Source: Oscheius tipulae (lineage: Eukaryota > Nematoda > Chromadorea > Rhabditida > Rhabditidae). Taken from it: a stretch of 64,000 nt of DNA. The notes under the pieces are model-generated. The model had not been told where the DNA came from. It searched no databases and saw nothing but the letters and a program-made list of their open reading frames with translations. Shown piece after piece: positions 52,765 through 64,000 of the stretch (position 1 is the first letter of the stretch; every line of letters begins with the position of its first letter). The position numbers and the translations under genes are program-made. The DNA lies in NCBI GenBank assembly GCA_037178975.1, contig JASJZH010000006.1, forward strand, positions 806,001 to 870,000. The letters are read 5' to 3'.

Positions 52765-54843
52765 TCACATGTTTGAAGTAAGTGCAACGTTTTCTATCTG
52801 CAGACAGCCTTTGGATGAGGGACGACGGGTTGACGTAGATATGGCCGTCTCTTCACTCAGTCGACGTTCTTGGTACTTGTTCAACATTTTCAGAAGACGG
52901 ACGCGGTAAATTCGCTGTGTTGAGATGGTAATGAGCGGGTTGATGACGGTGCCGACTACAAGAATTCTGAAGAAGACATCTGTAGCATCATGAGAGAATT
53001 GTGTTCGACATGAGTCACCTGAAAAGAAAGATAATGGTCAGATATTTTATAACACAACACTTTTCTCTATGTGTGAAAGATCAGCTGATTCGAAAATTGA
53101 GCCTACCCAGCTGTCTAAATATAAGCAAATTTCATTATACCCAGCGGTATGTCGCTATGACATGCACTGGTATCCAAGAGGTTAATAATTTTAGCTCAAA
53201 AGCAAATGGGCTCTGCCCATACAGCATCGAATCCTGTTTAGTGAGAACATTTGTGGTTTGTTCACATTCCTTCTTTCTACCCATTCACAAAAGTTTCTTT
53301 AATTTGCTATCATGTCGTTCAATTTGTGTGATTTTACAGCAAAGCCTATCCACGGTCTGACATTTTTAGCTACAGGTCCCGCTGTGAACGGTTATTATCT
53401 CGGGGGAACATTTCGATACTCCATTATTTTGTTTTTCATTTGTTATTGGCAGTTCGAATTTTTTTGGTAGTGTTAAACTTTGGAAATTTTAGAATCATTC
53501 TCCTGCAAGACTTTGAATCAGAAAGTTTGATATAAAATACTTGTGAAATCTTTTCCTCCAAACCTCACAACCAATCGTAGCTGCCAAAAGCCAAAAAGAG
53601 CTGACGAGAGTGGGATTCGAACCCACGCCCCCGAAGAGACTGGTGCCTTAAACCAGCGCCTTAGACCGCTCGGCCATCTCGCCACACTGCCGCTATTTTG
53701 TGGTTTTGCCTATCAGTGCTCGGCTACTGACAACACAAACATCAAAGATTGTTAAAGAGACTGAGGCTCTTAGTAAACTCAAAACTTACACAAGATGTGC
53801 ATCACAAAAAGAAGACGGTAGGGGAGACAAGTGAAGAAGGTCCACACAGTGCTGGAAAACAAGAAGAAAAGTCGATGAAACATTTTCTAAATAGCGAACT
53901 TTCCTTAGAGTCTTTACCAAACTAACGGTTCTTTGTCTAGCTTCCAACTTCGTTGAATTATGAGCAATCAGATAAATGATTCCAGAAATTATAAAAGAAG
54001 CCAAGATCATAATTGCGTACAGTAGACAAATGGGAAGATAGATATCCATGTCTATTTGGACACGCTGACAACCGAACGGATTTAGCTGAAAAAGCTTTTT
54101 CTTTAAGCAAATTGTCGGTCTTTACCGTTTTCATGAAGAGGCTTGTGCAAACGGCAATAAAGACTAGGATTCCCCATGTACATCCTGAGAGTAGAAGGAG
54201 ACGATTCCGACTAACTATAGTATAGTAGTGAAGGGGATACTGGATGTAAAGAAGCTTGTCCAGATTTAACCTAAATTGTGCTCGGTTATCCTCATGTTAA
54301 CAGAAGAACACTTGTCACAGACCCTGCCTCTTTCAGCTTTCCCCTTTACCATTTTCGTGTTTGGTCAGCACATTTCGTCAATCTGCCTTATCTGCCTCTA
54401 TACCATGTCCTGTCAGTTTGTCCCTCTCAAGTTGTCTCCGCCGAAGCTACGAAAAAAGAAATCCCAGAAAGAGATAATAGCTGAACCCACCACACTAAAT
54501 TCAGTGTACTGCACATTTGAACAGTCCAGATGATTACATAGTATGGATGGCAGAAGAAGTTCGGAAATAGACTAATGAATGGTCGGGTCAACATGTATAT
54601 TGTGCACATTAGAAGGTCCGCTGCTGTCATGTTTATGACAATGATCTAAAAACGTGTTTGTACTATGTCAGCAGTTACCTGTCTCGGTTTGTCATCCGTG
54701 TCAATGTACTTGAACGCAATGAAGAGTACCAAAGCATTGAAAACTGCCCCGACAGACCCATTCACCATGTAGAATGCCGTATCATAAAAGGTGAACAAAT
54801 CCACAGATGTATTAGTACCATTTGTAGCTGCTGTTCCGTTCAT
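52765..54843 (-). CDS. Rhodopsin-class (class A) orphan GPCR
   Basis: Clean exons are 54843-54679, 54645-54491, 54270-54126, then one from 54085, one at about 53863-53790, and a last one from about 53029 to TGA 52765-52767. The glycosylated N-terminus (NGTAATNGTNTS) precedes TM1 (VNGSVGAVFNALVLFIAF), TM2 with NMTAADLLMCTIYML, TM3 ending in NLVWLNLDKLLYIQYPLHYY (the DRY-site equivalent is LDK), TM4 CTWGILVFIAVC, TM5 LPICLLYAIMILASFII, TM6 TVWTFFTCLPYRLLFVMHI and TM7 FRILVVGTVINPLITIS. It resembles aminergic or peptide orphan receptors of nematodes. The TM5-TM6 join could not be made in phase. A TTTTTAG acceptor five bases before the ATG suggests trans-splicing. The tRNA-Leu gene lies between its last two exons. 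Confidence 0.78.
53602..53683 (-). tRNA. tRNA-Leu (anticodon AAG)
   Basis: The 82-nt minus-strand gene folds as a class II tRNA: acceptor GGCGAGA/TCTCGTC, D-loop GGCCGAGCGGTCTAAGGC, anticodon stem CTGGT/ACCAG with loop TTAAGGC (anticodon AAG), a long variable arm with CTTCGGGGG, T-arm GTGGG/CCCAC with loop TTCGAAT, and discriminator A. It lies in the last intron of the class A GPCR, on the same strand. Confidence 0.95.
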
Positions 54844-57800
54844 GGCTCCTAAAAAGTACTCGTTATTTTTGAAGGAAGCAAGTTCAAAGTCAAGAAACAA
54901 ATTTGGGTCACTTGAGCGAGTAGAACGCCTACGCGGTCACGAAGGTTAAAGGCAGAGACTAACTTTTGCAAAGAGGGAGCAATGGATTAGACATCTGGTT
55001 TCGACGGTAGGGAAGACATTAAAGTTCTGGAAGTAGTGGGAGAAAGAGGGTTCTTCGAAGCGGAAATGAAAGTACAGTTAAACCTCGTTTTGTAAGTCTG
55101 GACATTTAACTATTCGAAGTTTTACTGGATACCATGCAAAACTTTTTAGATGGTACTTGATAGCACATATTAAGTGAAATGGGAGCTATGGTAGGAGTTC
55201 CAGTTTTTAACCATGATTTGGGTAAAATCTACAACGCTGATGTAATAAGATTAAACATTTAAATAAAACTTGGCAGACCTTAATGCTTGTAGAAAGAAAG
55301 GGAAAGGGCGTTTTCATTGCTTGTATACTTACAACGAAGCTCATCAGTGATGAAAATAGTCCATCGCGTACACACGATCCTGTGAATAGGTGGTATAATT
55401 TGAGCAGTCTGACAAACGTTGTCTGATGCGAATGACCTTTGCTTTTCTTGAAGAAAACAGGTTCGCAACAAAAATGATAACATCCGAACTTTTAAAACTT
55501 GAAAGCATGAAAAGCAACCAGTCTCATTGGAATTGAAGAACCCTCTAACAGATGGAACAAGCTGATCTTTGTACAAATTAAGTCCTACCAGTCTTAATTG
55601 GGCTTGAAAAGAAATCTAGGCCAATGTGTTCAACTAAAGAGTGAAAAAAAAACTGGACTTATTTATATTAGAAGCAGTACATAATTTTTACTCTTATTAG
55701 ATTTTGCCCCCTCGCGATTAAATACTATTACCCGAGAATAAACATCATTTCCTTTCGTTTAAGCCAAAAATACCCAAGTGCCGTAAGAACTCGTCATGGA
55801 GCATCTGTTTTTAATCTGAGACAAAAATCCGAATGTCTGGAGTTGGCCTCCGGTTGCCGACGAGAGCGGCAAGAAATTGGTCTCTCAAGGGCGGCGCCAG
55901 ATTGCGTTCATGTGGTATTAGTCTAACGATGAGAAGTATCAGAGATTCCACACATCTCACAAGTCTCGCGCGTTTTCAAAATATGAGTGCTCTTGAAAGA
56001 TTAAGTTGGGAAGTGGAAGCATCAGAAAGGAGAGATGAAGTTTAAATTTTCAGAGGTTGAGTTTGGTTAAGACACTTTTTCATGAACTTAGATGGAAAAA
56101 TGTGCAGAGAACATTGTCAACTAGGAAGTGAAGCCAAGATCTGGTTATTCCACTGCATGTGACTGACGCTGCTTCTTGTTTCGTCTGCATGTCACCTAAC
56201 AGGAATGGAAAAATAATGACCTTGTTCTAAGGAAACGGAGATTAATGAGAAGGCATTCGTTTCTCCTATTTGTCTTGTCTGAAAATCTGAACCTTTGTAT
56301 CACAAAACGATTAAAAGGGCTTAAAAGCTTGACGTGGTGAAAACTCCCCAGTGTAAGATAAAGTAGTGTAGTGGCGAGATGTTTTTGATAGTCTTTGGGG
56401 GTGTTGTTGACAATCATCCCGTCGACAATTTAGTTTCCAAACGTGCACACCACGAACGAATGGGATGGATGGACTCTCGTCGCCTCACTTCACGACATCA
56501 CTGTTTGTGTAGAGGCTCCCAGTAGGAAAAAGAGGTCGAAAAACATAAACGCGAACCAAACTTCATGAGTTCGTAGAATTTGCGATGTAGATATGGAGGC
56601 GTAAGTCAAAAGAGGATCCCGTCACGGCCCGGAGCACATTCACTCTCTCCCTAACCCAGTCAATTCAATGTTTGGTCATGGCTGATGAACGGAAATGGGG
56701 TTATTATAGGCAAGGGAACATGGAGAATTTTTTTCAAGAGGACCACGTGAACATGCTCTAGCTCAGGACAGATAGGATATTTTGTTTGCTGGTAATTGGG
56801 TTAGTTGGTCGAGCGCTAAGAGGGTAAGTGCTTATCGCGTTCTTGGAACTTCTATGTCTAACACCTTGTACTTGTGTCACATGAGAAGTGCACTAGCACA
56901 AAATTTTGAAATTTTTCTACGATTGACCGTGCTCACTCGAAAGGAAGCAGTTGCTGAACTGCAAACAGAAGCTAAAACTTCTCCGTCACAAAAGCAGAAA
57001 CTCAACTTACAATGTATACATCTCTAAAGACTGCGGACCTACCGGAACCCAAATCCAAGACCATACAACTCAGAACACACTGCCCAGGCCATCGAGCTTT
57101 TAGGCCGTTCTGACAGTTCTTCATTTTAAGGTAGCAGTGTTTTTACTAAAGAAGAAACCAAAAACGTTAATATTAGTCCTCAACAAAGCATTTTTAAACC
57201 TGGAACAAGAACATAAAGCATTGAGAGTAACAAAAAGGGAAAGACACTCAGAGAATGACCTAGGTCTGAACACAGATGCTTGAAACCATCACAAACACTG
57301 CCGAGAGACAAGTTTAGCCAAAACGGTGGGCGTTTTGACCATCTGGCTGAGGAAACGCTCTTAGCAAACAACCTTTCGGCCTTCCACCTACAGAGTCACA
57401 AAAAAATGACGCACATATGGTTGTCATCTCACTTTGGGGGCAGCCGAGAAAGAAATTGGACTCTACCGATAGAGCGCTCGGAATATTTGATAGCTCGTTC
57501 AAGTTTAGAAGCATTGATGGCTGTCATAAAAGTCGGAAGTGTGCTCCGTTGAGATGCGACATGTGGAATCAGTTAGTGCAACAGGGCTGTGTTTTAGAGG
57601 GGAGGTCAAGAAACCGGAAAAGAGTTTACTGCACAGTGTCATCCGGGGAAAAATGTAGGTGGACTGGAAATAAGACTATTAGGAGTGAAAAGAGGCCTTC
57701 TTATAGGGAGCGGAAGTGGCCAAGCTATTTGCTCAGTCCATCTAATTGAGACCCCCATAATATATTAAGGGCAGCCTAAAGCTGGCCTTCAAGAGTTTGC

Positions 57801-60800
57801 GGTTCGGGCAAGATGTGTCATACTCCGCGAAGTTTGAAACAACGTCAAATTATACATGGCCTTTCTAGTTTTGTTTAATCATTTAGGCTGAGAAACAGAG
57901 GTATTTCTGTTGGCAATAATATTGTAGAACGAAATATTGTTAAGGATTGTCTTGGCCTGTTCTAAGTTATATTGCTCATTTGTACTACAGACTTCATTAC
58001 AGCTTTTGCTGCACTGTCAATTACAAAACACCTTGCTTTTACTTTTACAAAAGTCTTGGCACACCCACAATCTTGATTTTAAGGCAAATTTGACAACAAA
58101 AAGACTAAAGTGTCTGTTGAGCTGTGTTGCTAATACGAAAATATTCTGTTATTTTTCCTGTAGAAGCAGTTTTACCTATTTCCCTCATAGAGCTATGATC
58201 ACATCACAACACTTATGCATTGTGATGCCATTGTTTTCAATTACAATAATTGTTTGCAGGTAAAGAGGAGAGGGAGTAAAAACACGTGAGATGGCCGAAA
58301 ATACATGTGAATATTTAACAGGGGTCAGAGTACACATTGCTTGTCAGTTTGAGACAAGTTTTATTGAGAGCGTATCACTCTTGATGGCTCGTGAAAACAA
58401 CGAAAGGGAGAACGACTTGAAGTGTGAAAGCTCACGCAAACACTTCCGTACCACGTGTAAATTTCATTTTCTATGAGACTTGAACAGAAACAATTGTAGA
58501 CAAAACACATAAGTTTACAGTTCTTGGAACCAAAAATCTTGTTGCTTCAAAGATCACAAACTGTAGAAGCAGGCGAAACTACGGCAAAATGGAATGTGCA
58601 TGAGACGATAAAGCAGAAACTCAGAAAGTAAAAGTAAAATCCGAAGTGTTTTTCAGCCTTGTTCTTAGTTTTTAAACATGGCATCAGTATAAGAAGAGAA
58701 GTCTCTCAGAAGCACCTGCATACCCAGACTGGTTGCATTTCGATATGCCGGCTCTCTCTCTCACTGTTTGTTCAATTTGAGCCAGAGTGTTCGAAATGAG
58801 AGCCAATATTGTAGGACCAAATGGGGTCTTGTACCTATAATTGTCTCGCAGGACATTTGGGAGCTTAGACAAACAGAAGATTCATTGCAATCGAGAAGCC
58901 TAGGAAAAGAAACGGAACAAAGCTGATTTTAACCCTTTGACTCCATATTCTACTTATAAAATGAAGTTTTGTTTATCCAGTGCTTCTGCTCAAAAAAAGC
59001 AAGGGAGCAAAGCCAAAATTTGGAAAGCATCTGGGAAATTGTTCAAATATGAAGCAGCTTTGGGCGCCCAATGAACCTCGATTTGCTCTCGCAATTTATA
59101 CAGTAACTGGGGGACATGTATATGGTGCTTGAAACAGTTTTTAAAGTTACGAAAGAGCAAGGAAAGCTAGAAGCTTCGTTTGTTCCAGTAGCAAATGATT
59201 GGAACAGCCATCATGTCTCTGCCAGAGATCTTGGGTCAAATCAACGTTGAAGCAGTCCGGAAACGACGAAGCATATGCTCCTAGATGATGAGAGACTTCT
59301 AATTGTAGTTTATTATCTTGGGTGCGCGTAAAGAAGAAACTTAGAGACGAGGTCTTGGCCCCTCACCACGCAGATATCCGGCTACTGGATCAAAAGGCTC
59401 GAAAGCCCTTCACCCTTCCTAGGAGAGCGCAATTCCCACCCAAATTTGATCGTCAATGTCCGCTTCATTTGAACAATTCAAATCGAGAGACCCATGTCTT
59501 TTTTCTGCCCTGTCCAAAAATGTAATCCAAGCCATTTAAGACCAATTAATAGCGATTATAATAAGATCGAATTTCGACTGGAGAGGAATGTCCTTATTCT
59601 ATAAATAACAGCAGTGTGTTGATCTTTGAGCAAACTGACTGGCTGGTAGGGCAGAGAGAAAAACCAGAACAGATGTCCTGAACTAAAGAGAGAGAGAGGG
59701 TGAGACGAGAGCCCGAAAAATTCCGCAAAATGCATTAAACGGTTAAGTGATTGGCTTCACGTGCAGCCAGGCGCAGTAGTTTTTGCAGCATTTTTGGAAA
59801 AGTGGAAAATCTTGTAAGTGGAAACTAGTCTAATTGTAAACACACCAAAAGAAAAGCTTGTGCATTTCCATAGTTAAATATCAAGACAGGTAAAATGAGA
59901 AAGACCTACTAGTCGCATGAAAGTTCTCGGGTATAGCTTTAAGGACTGGAATAGATTGGCTATATACCGGCGACAAAAGGTAAAAACCCAAATTTCCTCA
60001 TATTAAAAGAACTGTTACATATTCAAAATGTCTCTTAAGAAAGTGCAGAAATATACCGCAGCAAATAACCGTTTTCCGTCGACGAGATCTGTGAGCATTC
60101 TCAGGCAAGAAGAAAAGTTGAGGGCAAAAAGTGAAGTGTTAACGGTGATCTTAAAAACCTTTTATGTCACCATGAATTTAAACATTATCCTATGGATATA
60201 TACAAGAAGCCGAGTTTCCAGAAAAACTTGTAAAATAATGGTCACAACAAAAAGTTATCAAAGGCTCAAGGTGTTCTCAGGTGAGACAATGATGCCAGTC
60301 CTGTGTAACACGAAATTAGGGAGATAAGATGCAGTTGACAACTAGAACCAGAAAAACTTCCTTCAAATCCTTCAACGTACGTAATCAGAAAACTTTTCAG
60401 ATGTTCGCGACCCGACGGTCACACAACCTTCTCAGTTTCCGCTTGGACTCTGATTTTCTTAGTGTTTACTAAGAGCGAATTAATTGACGCCTCCCTGTTT
60501 CAAAAGGACAAAAAGGCAACATATAATCCCAGTTGTCTCGTTGATGAAGAAATGCCTCTCACAGATCAAATTGGCCTCTGGAGACCTGGTGTTTCACCTA
60601 GAGATCCTTAACATAGATGCCCATTGAAGAGAGAGAGGGAGAATGTTGGATTCTTCTGACAAGATTTGTTGATAATTGGAGGAAGGTGGATGCTCTGCAC
60701 TCAATGGAATCCATGCCAGATAACCCAAATAAGCTAATAGTTGAAGCTTTGAGGAAAAGCGTTACATCGGGATAGACAACGAATACTGCAATAGAACTGC

Positions 60801-61295
60801 TTGAAACCTAAATTTTCTTATAAAGCTGACTGCCGGTCTCTGTCTCATTCTATTTTACTCATCTACAAAGCAACCAAATCTGTAATTGTCCCCTAGTTTT
60901 AGTTTTCGTCCATTGCTGTTCTTGTATCCAAAATGGGAGGCATTAATACCAGCATTCCTACCCACAATGACCTCTGTAATGCGCCTATGATCTCACGATA
61001 AAAGCGTTCGTATTATTTTCGCTGCATTAATTAGTTTGACATAGAAGTACGGAAATAGCTAGTGCAGATAGTTTATTGACAGCAGTCTTGTATAGCCGTT
61101 TTTTTTTACGGATGTTGCACAAATGCTGGCTATCATACCAAGGTCACTTCTACACTCAGAGCCGTTATAATTTGAAACTGGACCGTTGTTTTCAGCTGTT
61201 GTGTACTCAGTAATTCACAAAAACCGGTAGTTTCTTCGTTTAAAACTTGTGTACCACTATTTAAACATGCTACGTTTCTTTTCCCATTATCAAAC
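54844..61295. other. About 6.4 kb without a supported gene
   Basis: Many 60-110-codon frames on both strands overlap and lack domains, signal peptides or matching splice sites. I found no tRNA, rRNA, terminal inverted repeat or Helitron end. It may hold regulatory DNA, non-coding RNA, or decayed repeats I cannot recognise. Confidence 0.45.
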
Positions 61296-61484
61296 TGTTG
61301 TATCTCCGGTAGATACCATTGTGGTAGAGACGACAGTAGATAGACGAGCAAAGGTTACAACCTTTATTGGGGCAGCTACTAATCAAGACTGTCTCGCTAT
61401 TGACACGAGAGCAATAATATATGTACAAACATTATATAAAAGAGAACAAGGTAATTCCGCTTGGTAATTATGCTTGTTCCAACA
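61296..61484 (-). repeat. 3' long terminal repeat of a Ty3/gypsy element
   Basis: The minus strand runs TGTTGG...ACAACA over 189 bp, with TATATAA promoter-like and AATAAA polyadenylation signals inside. It directly follows the polypurine tract AGATGGGAGG (61485-61494) at the end of the pol gene. The other LTR would lie beyond 64000. Confidence 0.82.
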
Positions 61485-61492
61485 CCTCCCAT

Positions 61493-64000
61493 CTAAGCTT
61501 GAACTCGTCGAATCCTTTGACGAGTGGGCGTGGTATCATACGGAACAAACAGGCGTCGGATCCTCGTAGAACGTCTGTGTTTGATTTCCGGTTTGAGCTG
61601 ACGAGCTATGTTCTTGTTCGTTTCTTCATACGTTTGTTCTTCGTTGGTTCCTGGTATCAGAGATGGATCAGTCAGCATCGTGTTGTTGTGGATAGTACGG
61701 CTTTTGATGTGGTTCGCGTGGCGACGTTGTTCCTTGCCTTCAATATCGACAATGTAGAGTTTCTTGCCAACGCGCTTGGTGATAGTACCCGGTATCCACG
61801 AGTTCCCGTTCCGAGCATAGGAAAGGACGTAGACAGTGTCTCCGATTTCATAACATCTTTCCTTGGTTCCATGATGACGATTGAAATAGGCAGCCATCTT
61901 AGTCTTGTCGGGACCGTATTGTCTGCTCTTCTGTTCTTCAGGACGGAGAAGGTTGAGAGCCGTCCGTAGTTTTCTACCGATAAAGTTCTCGGCCGGGGAT
62001 CGTCCTCCAGGAGATTGGGCACAAGGGGTGTGTCGGTAGGTGAACAGGAAAATCATCAGTGCCTCTTCAGTTCCATTTGGTGACTTTTTGAGCGCTTGTT
62101 TGAACGTTGCGACGAACCTTTCAGCTTGACCATTCGATTGTGGATTATATGGTGGACTTCGTGTGTGATTGATTCCTCTCTTCTTACAGTAATCAGCAAA
62201 CTCTTCGGAAGTAAACTGTGTGCCATTGTCGCTGACTAATGTCTTTGGGTATCCAAACTGGGAGAACAGTCGATCCAGTGTCTTCGTAGTAGTAGAAGTA
62301 GTGGCAGCATTCAAAGGGAAAATTTCCGGCCATTTGGAATAGGCGTCGACGACGATGATGTACATCTTACCATTTATGGGTCCAGCAAAATCCAGATGAA
62401 TCCTTTCCCATGGCTCGTTCGGTGTGGACCAAGGCGACAGAGTTGTCTTGATCGGGGTCTTGGCAGCCAACTGACAGTCTTCACAGAGTTGAACGTACTC
62501 GTCGATATCCCGATTGACGTTGATCCAGAAAACGTGTTCCATAGCTAGAGACTTCATCCTTGTAGAGCCGGGATGACCATTGTGCAGGACTTGAAGGACA
62601 CGCTTCTGGAGTGAAGCCGGAATCAGGACACGGTCCTGGAAGAAGAGACAGCCATCGCGCAGGAACAGTGAGTGTCTGATGGAGTTGTACTTCTTGAGAT
62701 CCGGACTTGGTTTGCTAGGCCAAGTGTACTTCGTGATGTAGTTTACCAGCTGCGAGTGAATGGGATCCTTGGCAGTGGCGTTGGAGACATCTTCAGCAGA
62801 GATGGGCATCTGCTGGATGATGTTATTGTAAATGAACTTGGCATCCCTCTCGATTTCGGCAATGACGTAGTCTTCTTCCGGACGGGTTTGCGAGCTGATC
62901 AATCGGGACAGAGCATCGGCTTGTCCAAATGACGTCGTGTTGCGGTACTCGATCTTGAAGTCGTATCCTAAGAGTGTCAGGCACCAGCGTTGTAGGCGAT
63001 TAGCAGTGTAGACGGGGACACCAGACTTCGAACCAAAGATACTGAGCAACGGCTTGTGATCGGTTAACAGCAGGAACCGGCGTCCGTGGATGAAACGGTG
63101 GAACTTCTTGACCGCGAATACTAGGGCCAGACCTTCCTTCTCGATTTGACCATAATTTCGTTCGGCGTCATTGAGAGAACGGCAAATATGATAAACAGCT
63201 TTCTCGGTACCGTCTGGGAAGCGGTGAGACATCACGGCACCAATTCCATAGTTGCTCGCATCGGCAGCCACAATGATGGGGAGAGAGGGATTGTAGTGAG
63301 CCAAATGGAGTTCGGAACTGAGTATCTGCTTGGCCTGCTCGAAAACATCGTCGCATTCCTTTGACCAGATAAAAGGAACGTCCTTTCTCGTCAGATTGTC
63401 CATAGGCTCGCGGAGAGTACGGAAATCAGGAATGAAGGCACTGTAGAAAGACAGCATACCCAGGAACGAGCGGAGTTGAGAGACATCTTTCGGAGCTGGC
63501 ATGTCCACAATAGCTTTGATCTTCATTGGGTCCGGTTTTCTTCCTTCGGCTGAGATCACGAAACCCAGGTAGTTGAGCGAGGGCACAGCAAAACGGCACT
63601 TCTCGATACGTAGATGGAAACCGAATTGTTGTATGCGGTTTAGTAGAGCTTCTAGGTTCTTCTCGTGTTCCTCCAAAGTTCGACCAGTAACGATCACATC
63701 ATCCATGTAAGCTGCCGTAGCTGTCAATCCAGAGATCATCTGGTCCATTATCTTCTGGAAGATACCGGGCGCCGTTTTGACTCCGAATGGTAGACGGTTG
63801 TACTGAAAGAGACCTCGGTGCGTGTTGATAGTCAATAACGTTTTGGACTCTTCCGAAACCTCGATTTGCAGATAGGCATCGGCGAGGTCGATCGTCGAGA
63901 AAACGATTCCTTCATTCAGCTTCGAGAGAACATCGTCGACGGTCGGTAGTGGGTGCTGGTTCGGCCGGAGAGCATCATTGAGACCTGTAGAGTAGTCATT
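61493..64000 (-). CDS. Ty3/gypsy pol polyprotein (RT, RNase H, integrase), partial
   Basis: The frame is open from the right window edge to TAG 61493-61495, at least 835 codons. In order it holds: reverse transcriptase (STIDLADAYLQIEV; FQYNRLPFGVKTAP; AAYMDDVIVTG, with the YMDD centre; LNYLGFVIS); RNase H (IVAADASNYGIGAVM; LVFAVKKFHRFIHG; LLTDHKPLLSIFG); integrase zinc finger (LHNGHPGSTRMKSLAMEHVF then CEDC) and catalytic core (HLDFAGPINGKMYIIVVDAY; TLVSDNGTQFTS; NGQAERFVATFK, the D,D,E set); and a C-terminal GPF-like binding region. No env or chromodomain is visible. No stop interrupts the visible part. The protease and gag lie outside the window. Confidence 0.95.
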   Translation of the reverse strand, partial: NDYSTGLNDALRPNQHPLPTVDDVLSKLNEGIVFSTIDLADAYLQIEVSEESKTLLTINTHRGLFQYNRLPFGVKTAPGIFQKIMDQMISGLTATAAYMDDVIVTGRTLEEHEKNLEALLNRIQQFGFHLRIEKCRFAVPSLNYLGFVISAEGRKPDPMKIKAIVDMPAPKDVSQLRSFLGMLSFYSAFIPDFRTLREPMDNLTRKDVPFIWSKECDDVFEQAKQILSSELHLAHYNPSLPIIVAADASNYGIGAVMSHRFPDGTEKAVYHICRSLNDAERNYGQIEKEGLALVFAVKKFHRFIHGRRFLLLTDHKPLLSIFGSKSGVPVYTANRLQRWCLTLLGYDFKIEYRNTTSFGQADALSRLISSQTRPEEDYVIAEIERDAKFIYNNIIQQMPISAEDVSNATAKDPIHSQLVNYITKYTWPSKPSPDLKKYNSIRHSLFLRDGCLFFQDRVLIPASLQKRVLQVLHNGHPGSTRMKSLAMEHVFWINVNRDIDEYVQLCEDCQLAAKTPIKTTLSPWSTPNEPWERIHLDFAGPINGKMYIIVVDAYSKWPEIFPLNAATTSTTTKTLDRLFSQFGYPKTLVSDNGTQFTSEEFADYCKKRGINHTRSPPYNPQSNGQAERFVATFKQALKKSPNGTEEALMIFLFTYRHTPCAQSPGGRSPAENFIGRKLRTALNLLRPEEQKSRQYGPDKTKMAAYFNRHHGTKERCYEIGDTVYVLSYARNGNSWIPGTITKRVGKKLYIVDIEGKEQRRHANHIKSRTIHNNTMLTDPSLIPGTNEEQTYEETNKNIARQLKPEIKHRRSTRIRRLFVPYDTTPTRQRIRRVQA

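Noticed and set aside
55833-56045. Short plus-strand frame rich in Arg and Leu
   Set aside because: Too short, with no splice sites or homology that I can recognise. It is one of many similar frames in this region.
61421-61969. 182-codon plus-strand frame opposite the gypsy pol gene
   Set aside because: It is the antisense shadow of a long conserved pol frame and spans the LTR border. No domain is visible.

Overview
The window looks like nuclear DNA from a rhabditid-type nematode. It is AT-rich, and most genes have many short introns of about 40-50 bases with TTTTCAG-like acceptors. Several start codons sit just behind an orphan splice acceptor, which suggests spliced-leader trans-splicing. 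The families are typical of nematodes: Str chemoreceptor, DB-module protein, EstA lipase, C-type lectins and a DXO/EOL-1-like protein. No genus can be named from sequence alone.

Layout. 1-17 kb is gene-dense: two convergent C-type lectins (1-920), an Str receptor (2250-3447), a Frag1/DRAM/Sfk1-like membrane protein (3957-5003), a DB-module secreted protein (6654-7429), a coiled-coil protein (8.1-9.4 kb), a small membrane protein (10362-10621), an EstA lipase (11323-12496), a G-protein gamma subunit (14089-14370), an unrecognised five-exon gene (14615-15563) and a Ly6-like cysteine-rich secreted protein (16631-16981). 18.3-26.8 kb is one large secreted EGF/VWA-like gene, probably immune-related, whose introns hold a tRNA-Ile, a 441-bp palindromic MITE and a GATA microsatellite.

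17.1-18.0 and 27-34 kb are rich in transposons: a small Helitron with a helicase fragment (17082-17987), a complete Merlin element with an intact spliced transposase and 9-bp target duplications (26987-28923), a mini-Helitron (29101-29297), a 134-bp MITE, a decayed mariner (31276-32510), and an apparently intact Tc1/IS630-like transposase with an unusually long D-E spacing (32519-34217).

34.6-43.7 kb holds a tRNA-Arg, a DXO-family gene with a changed active-site motif, a TAK1-like kinase whose tail carries four near-identical 35-residue repeats, a solitary 5S rRNA gene and a four-TM protein. 47-55 kb holds a small secreted peptide candidate, two tandem related Helitrons (48668-51342), a tRNA-Leu and a class A GPCR. 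About 6.4 kb after that shows no gene I can support. The window ends inside a Ty3/gypsy element with its 3' LTR at 61296-61484.

The genes do not form one pathway. The common themes are environmental sensing and signalling (Str receptor, class A GPCR, G gamma, kinase), secreted defence-type proteins (lectins, EGF/VWA protein, DB and Ly6-like proteins, DXO), and a diverse mobile-element load. Exon borders were joined by hand from splice signals, reading-frame phase and family conservation, without transcripts. Gene ends are less certain than cores.
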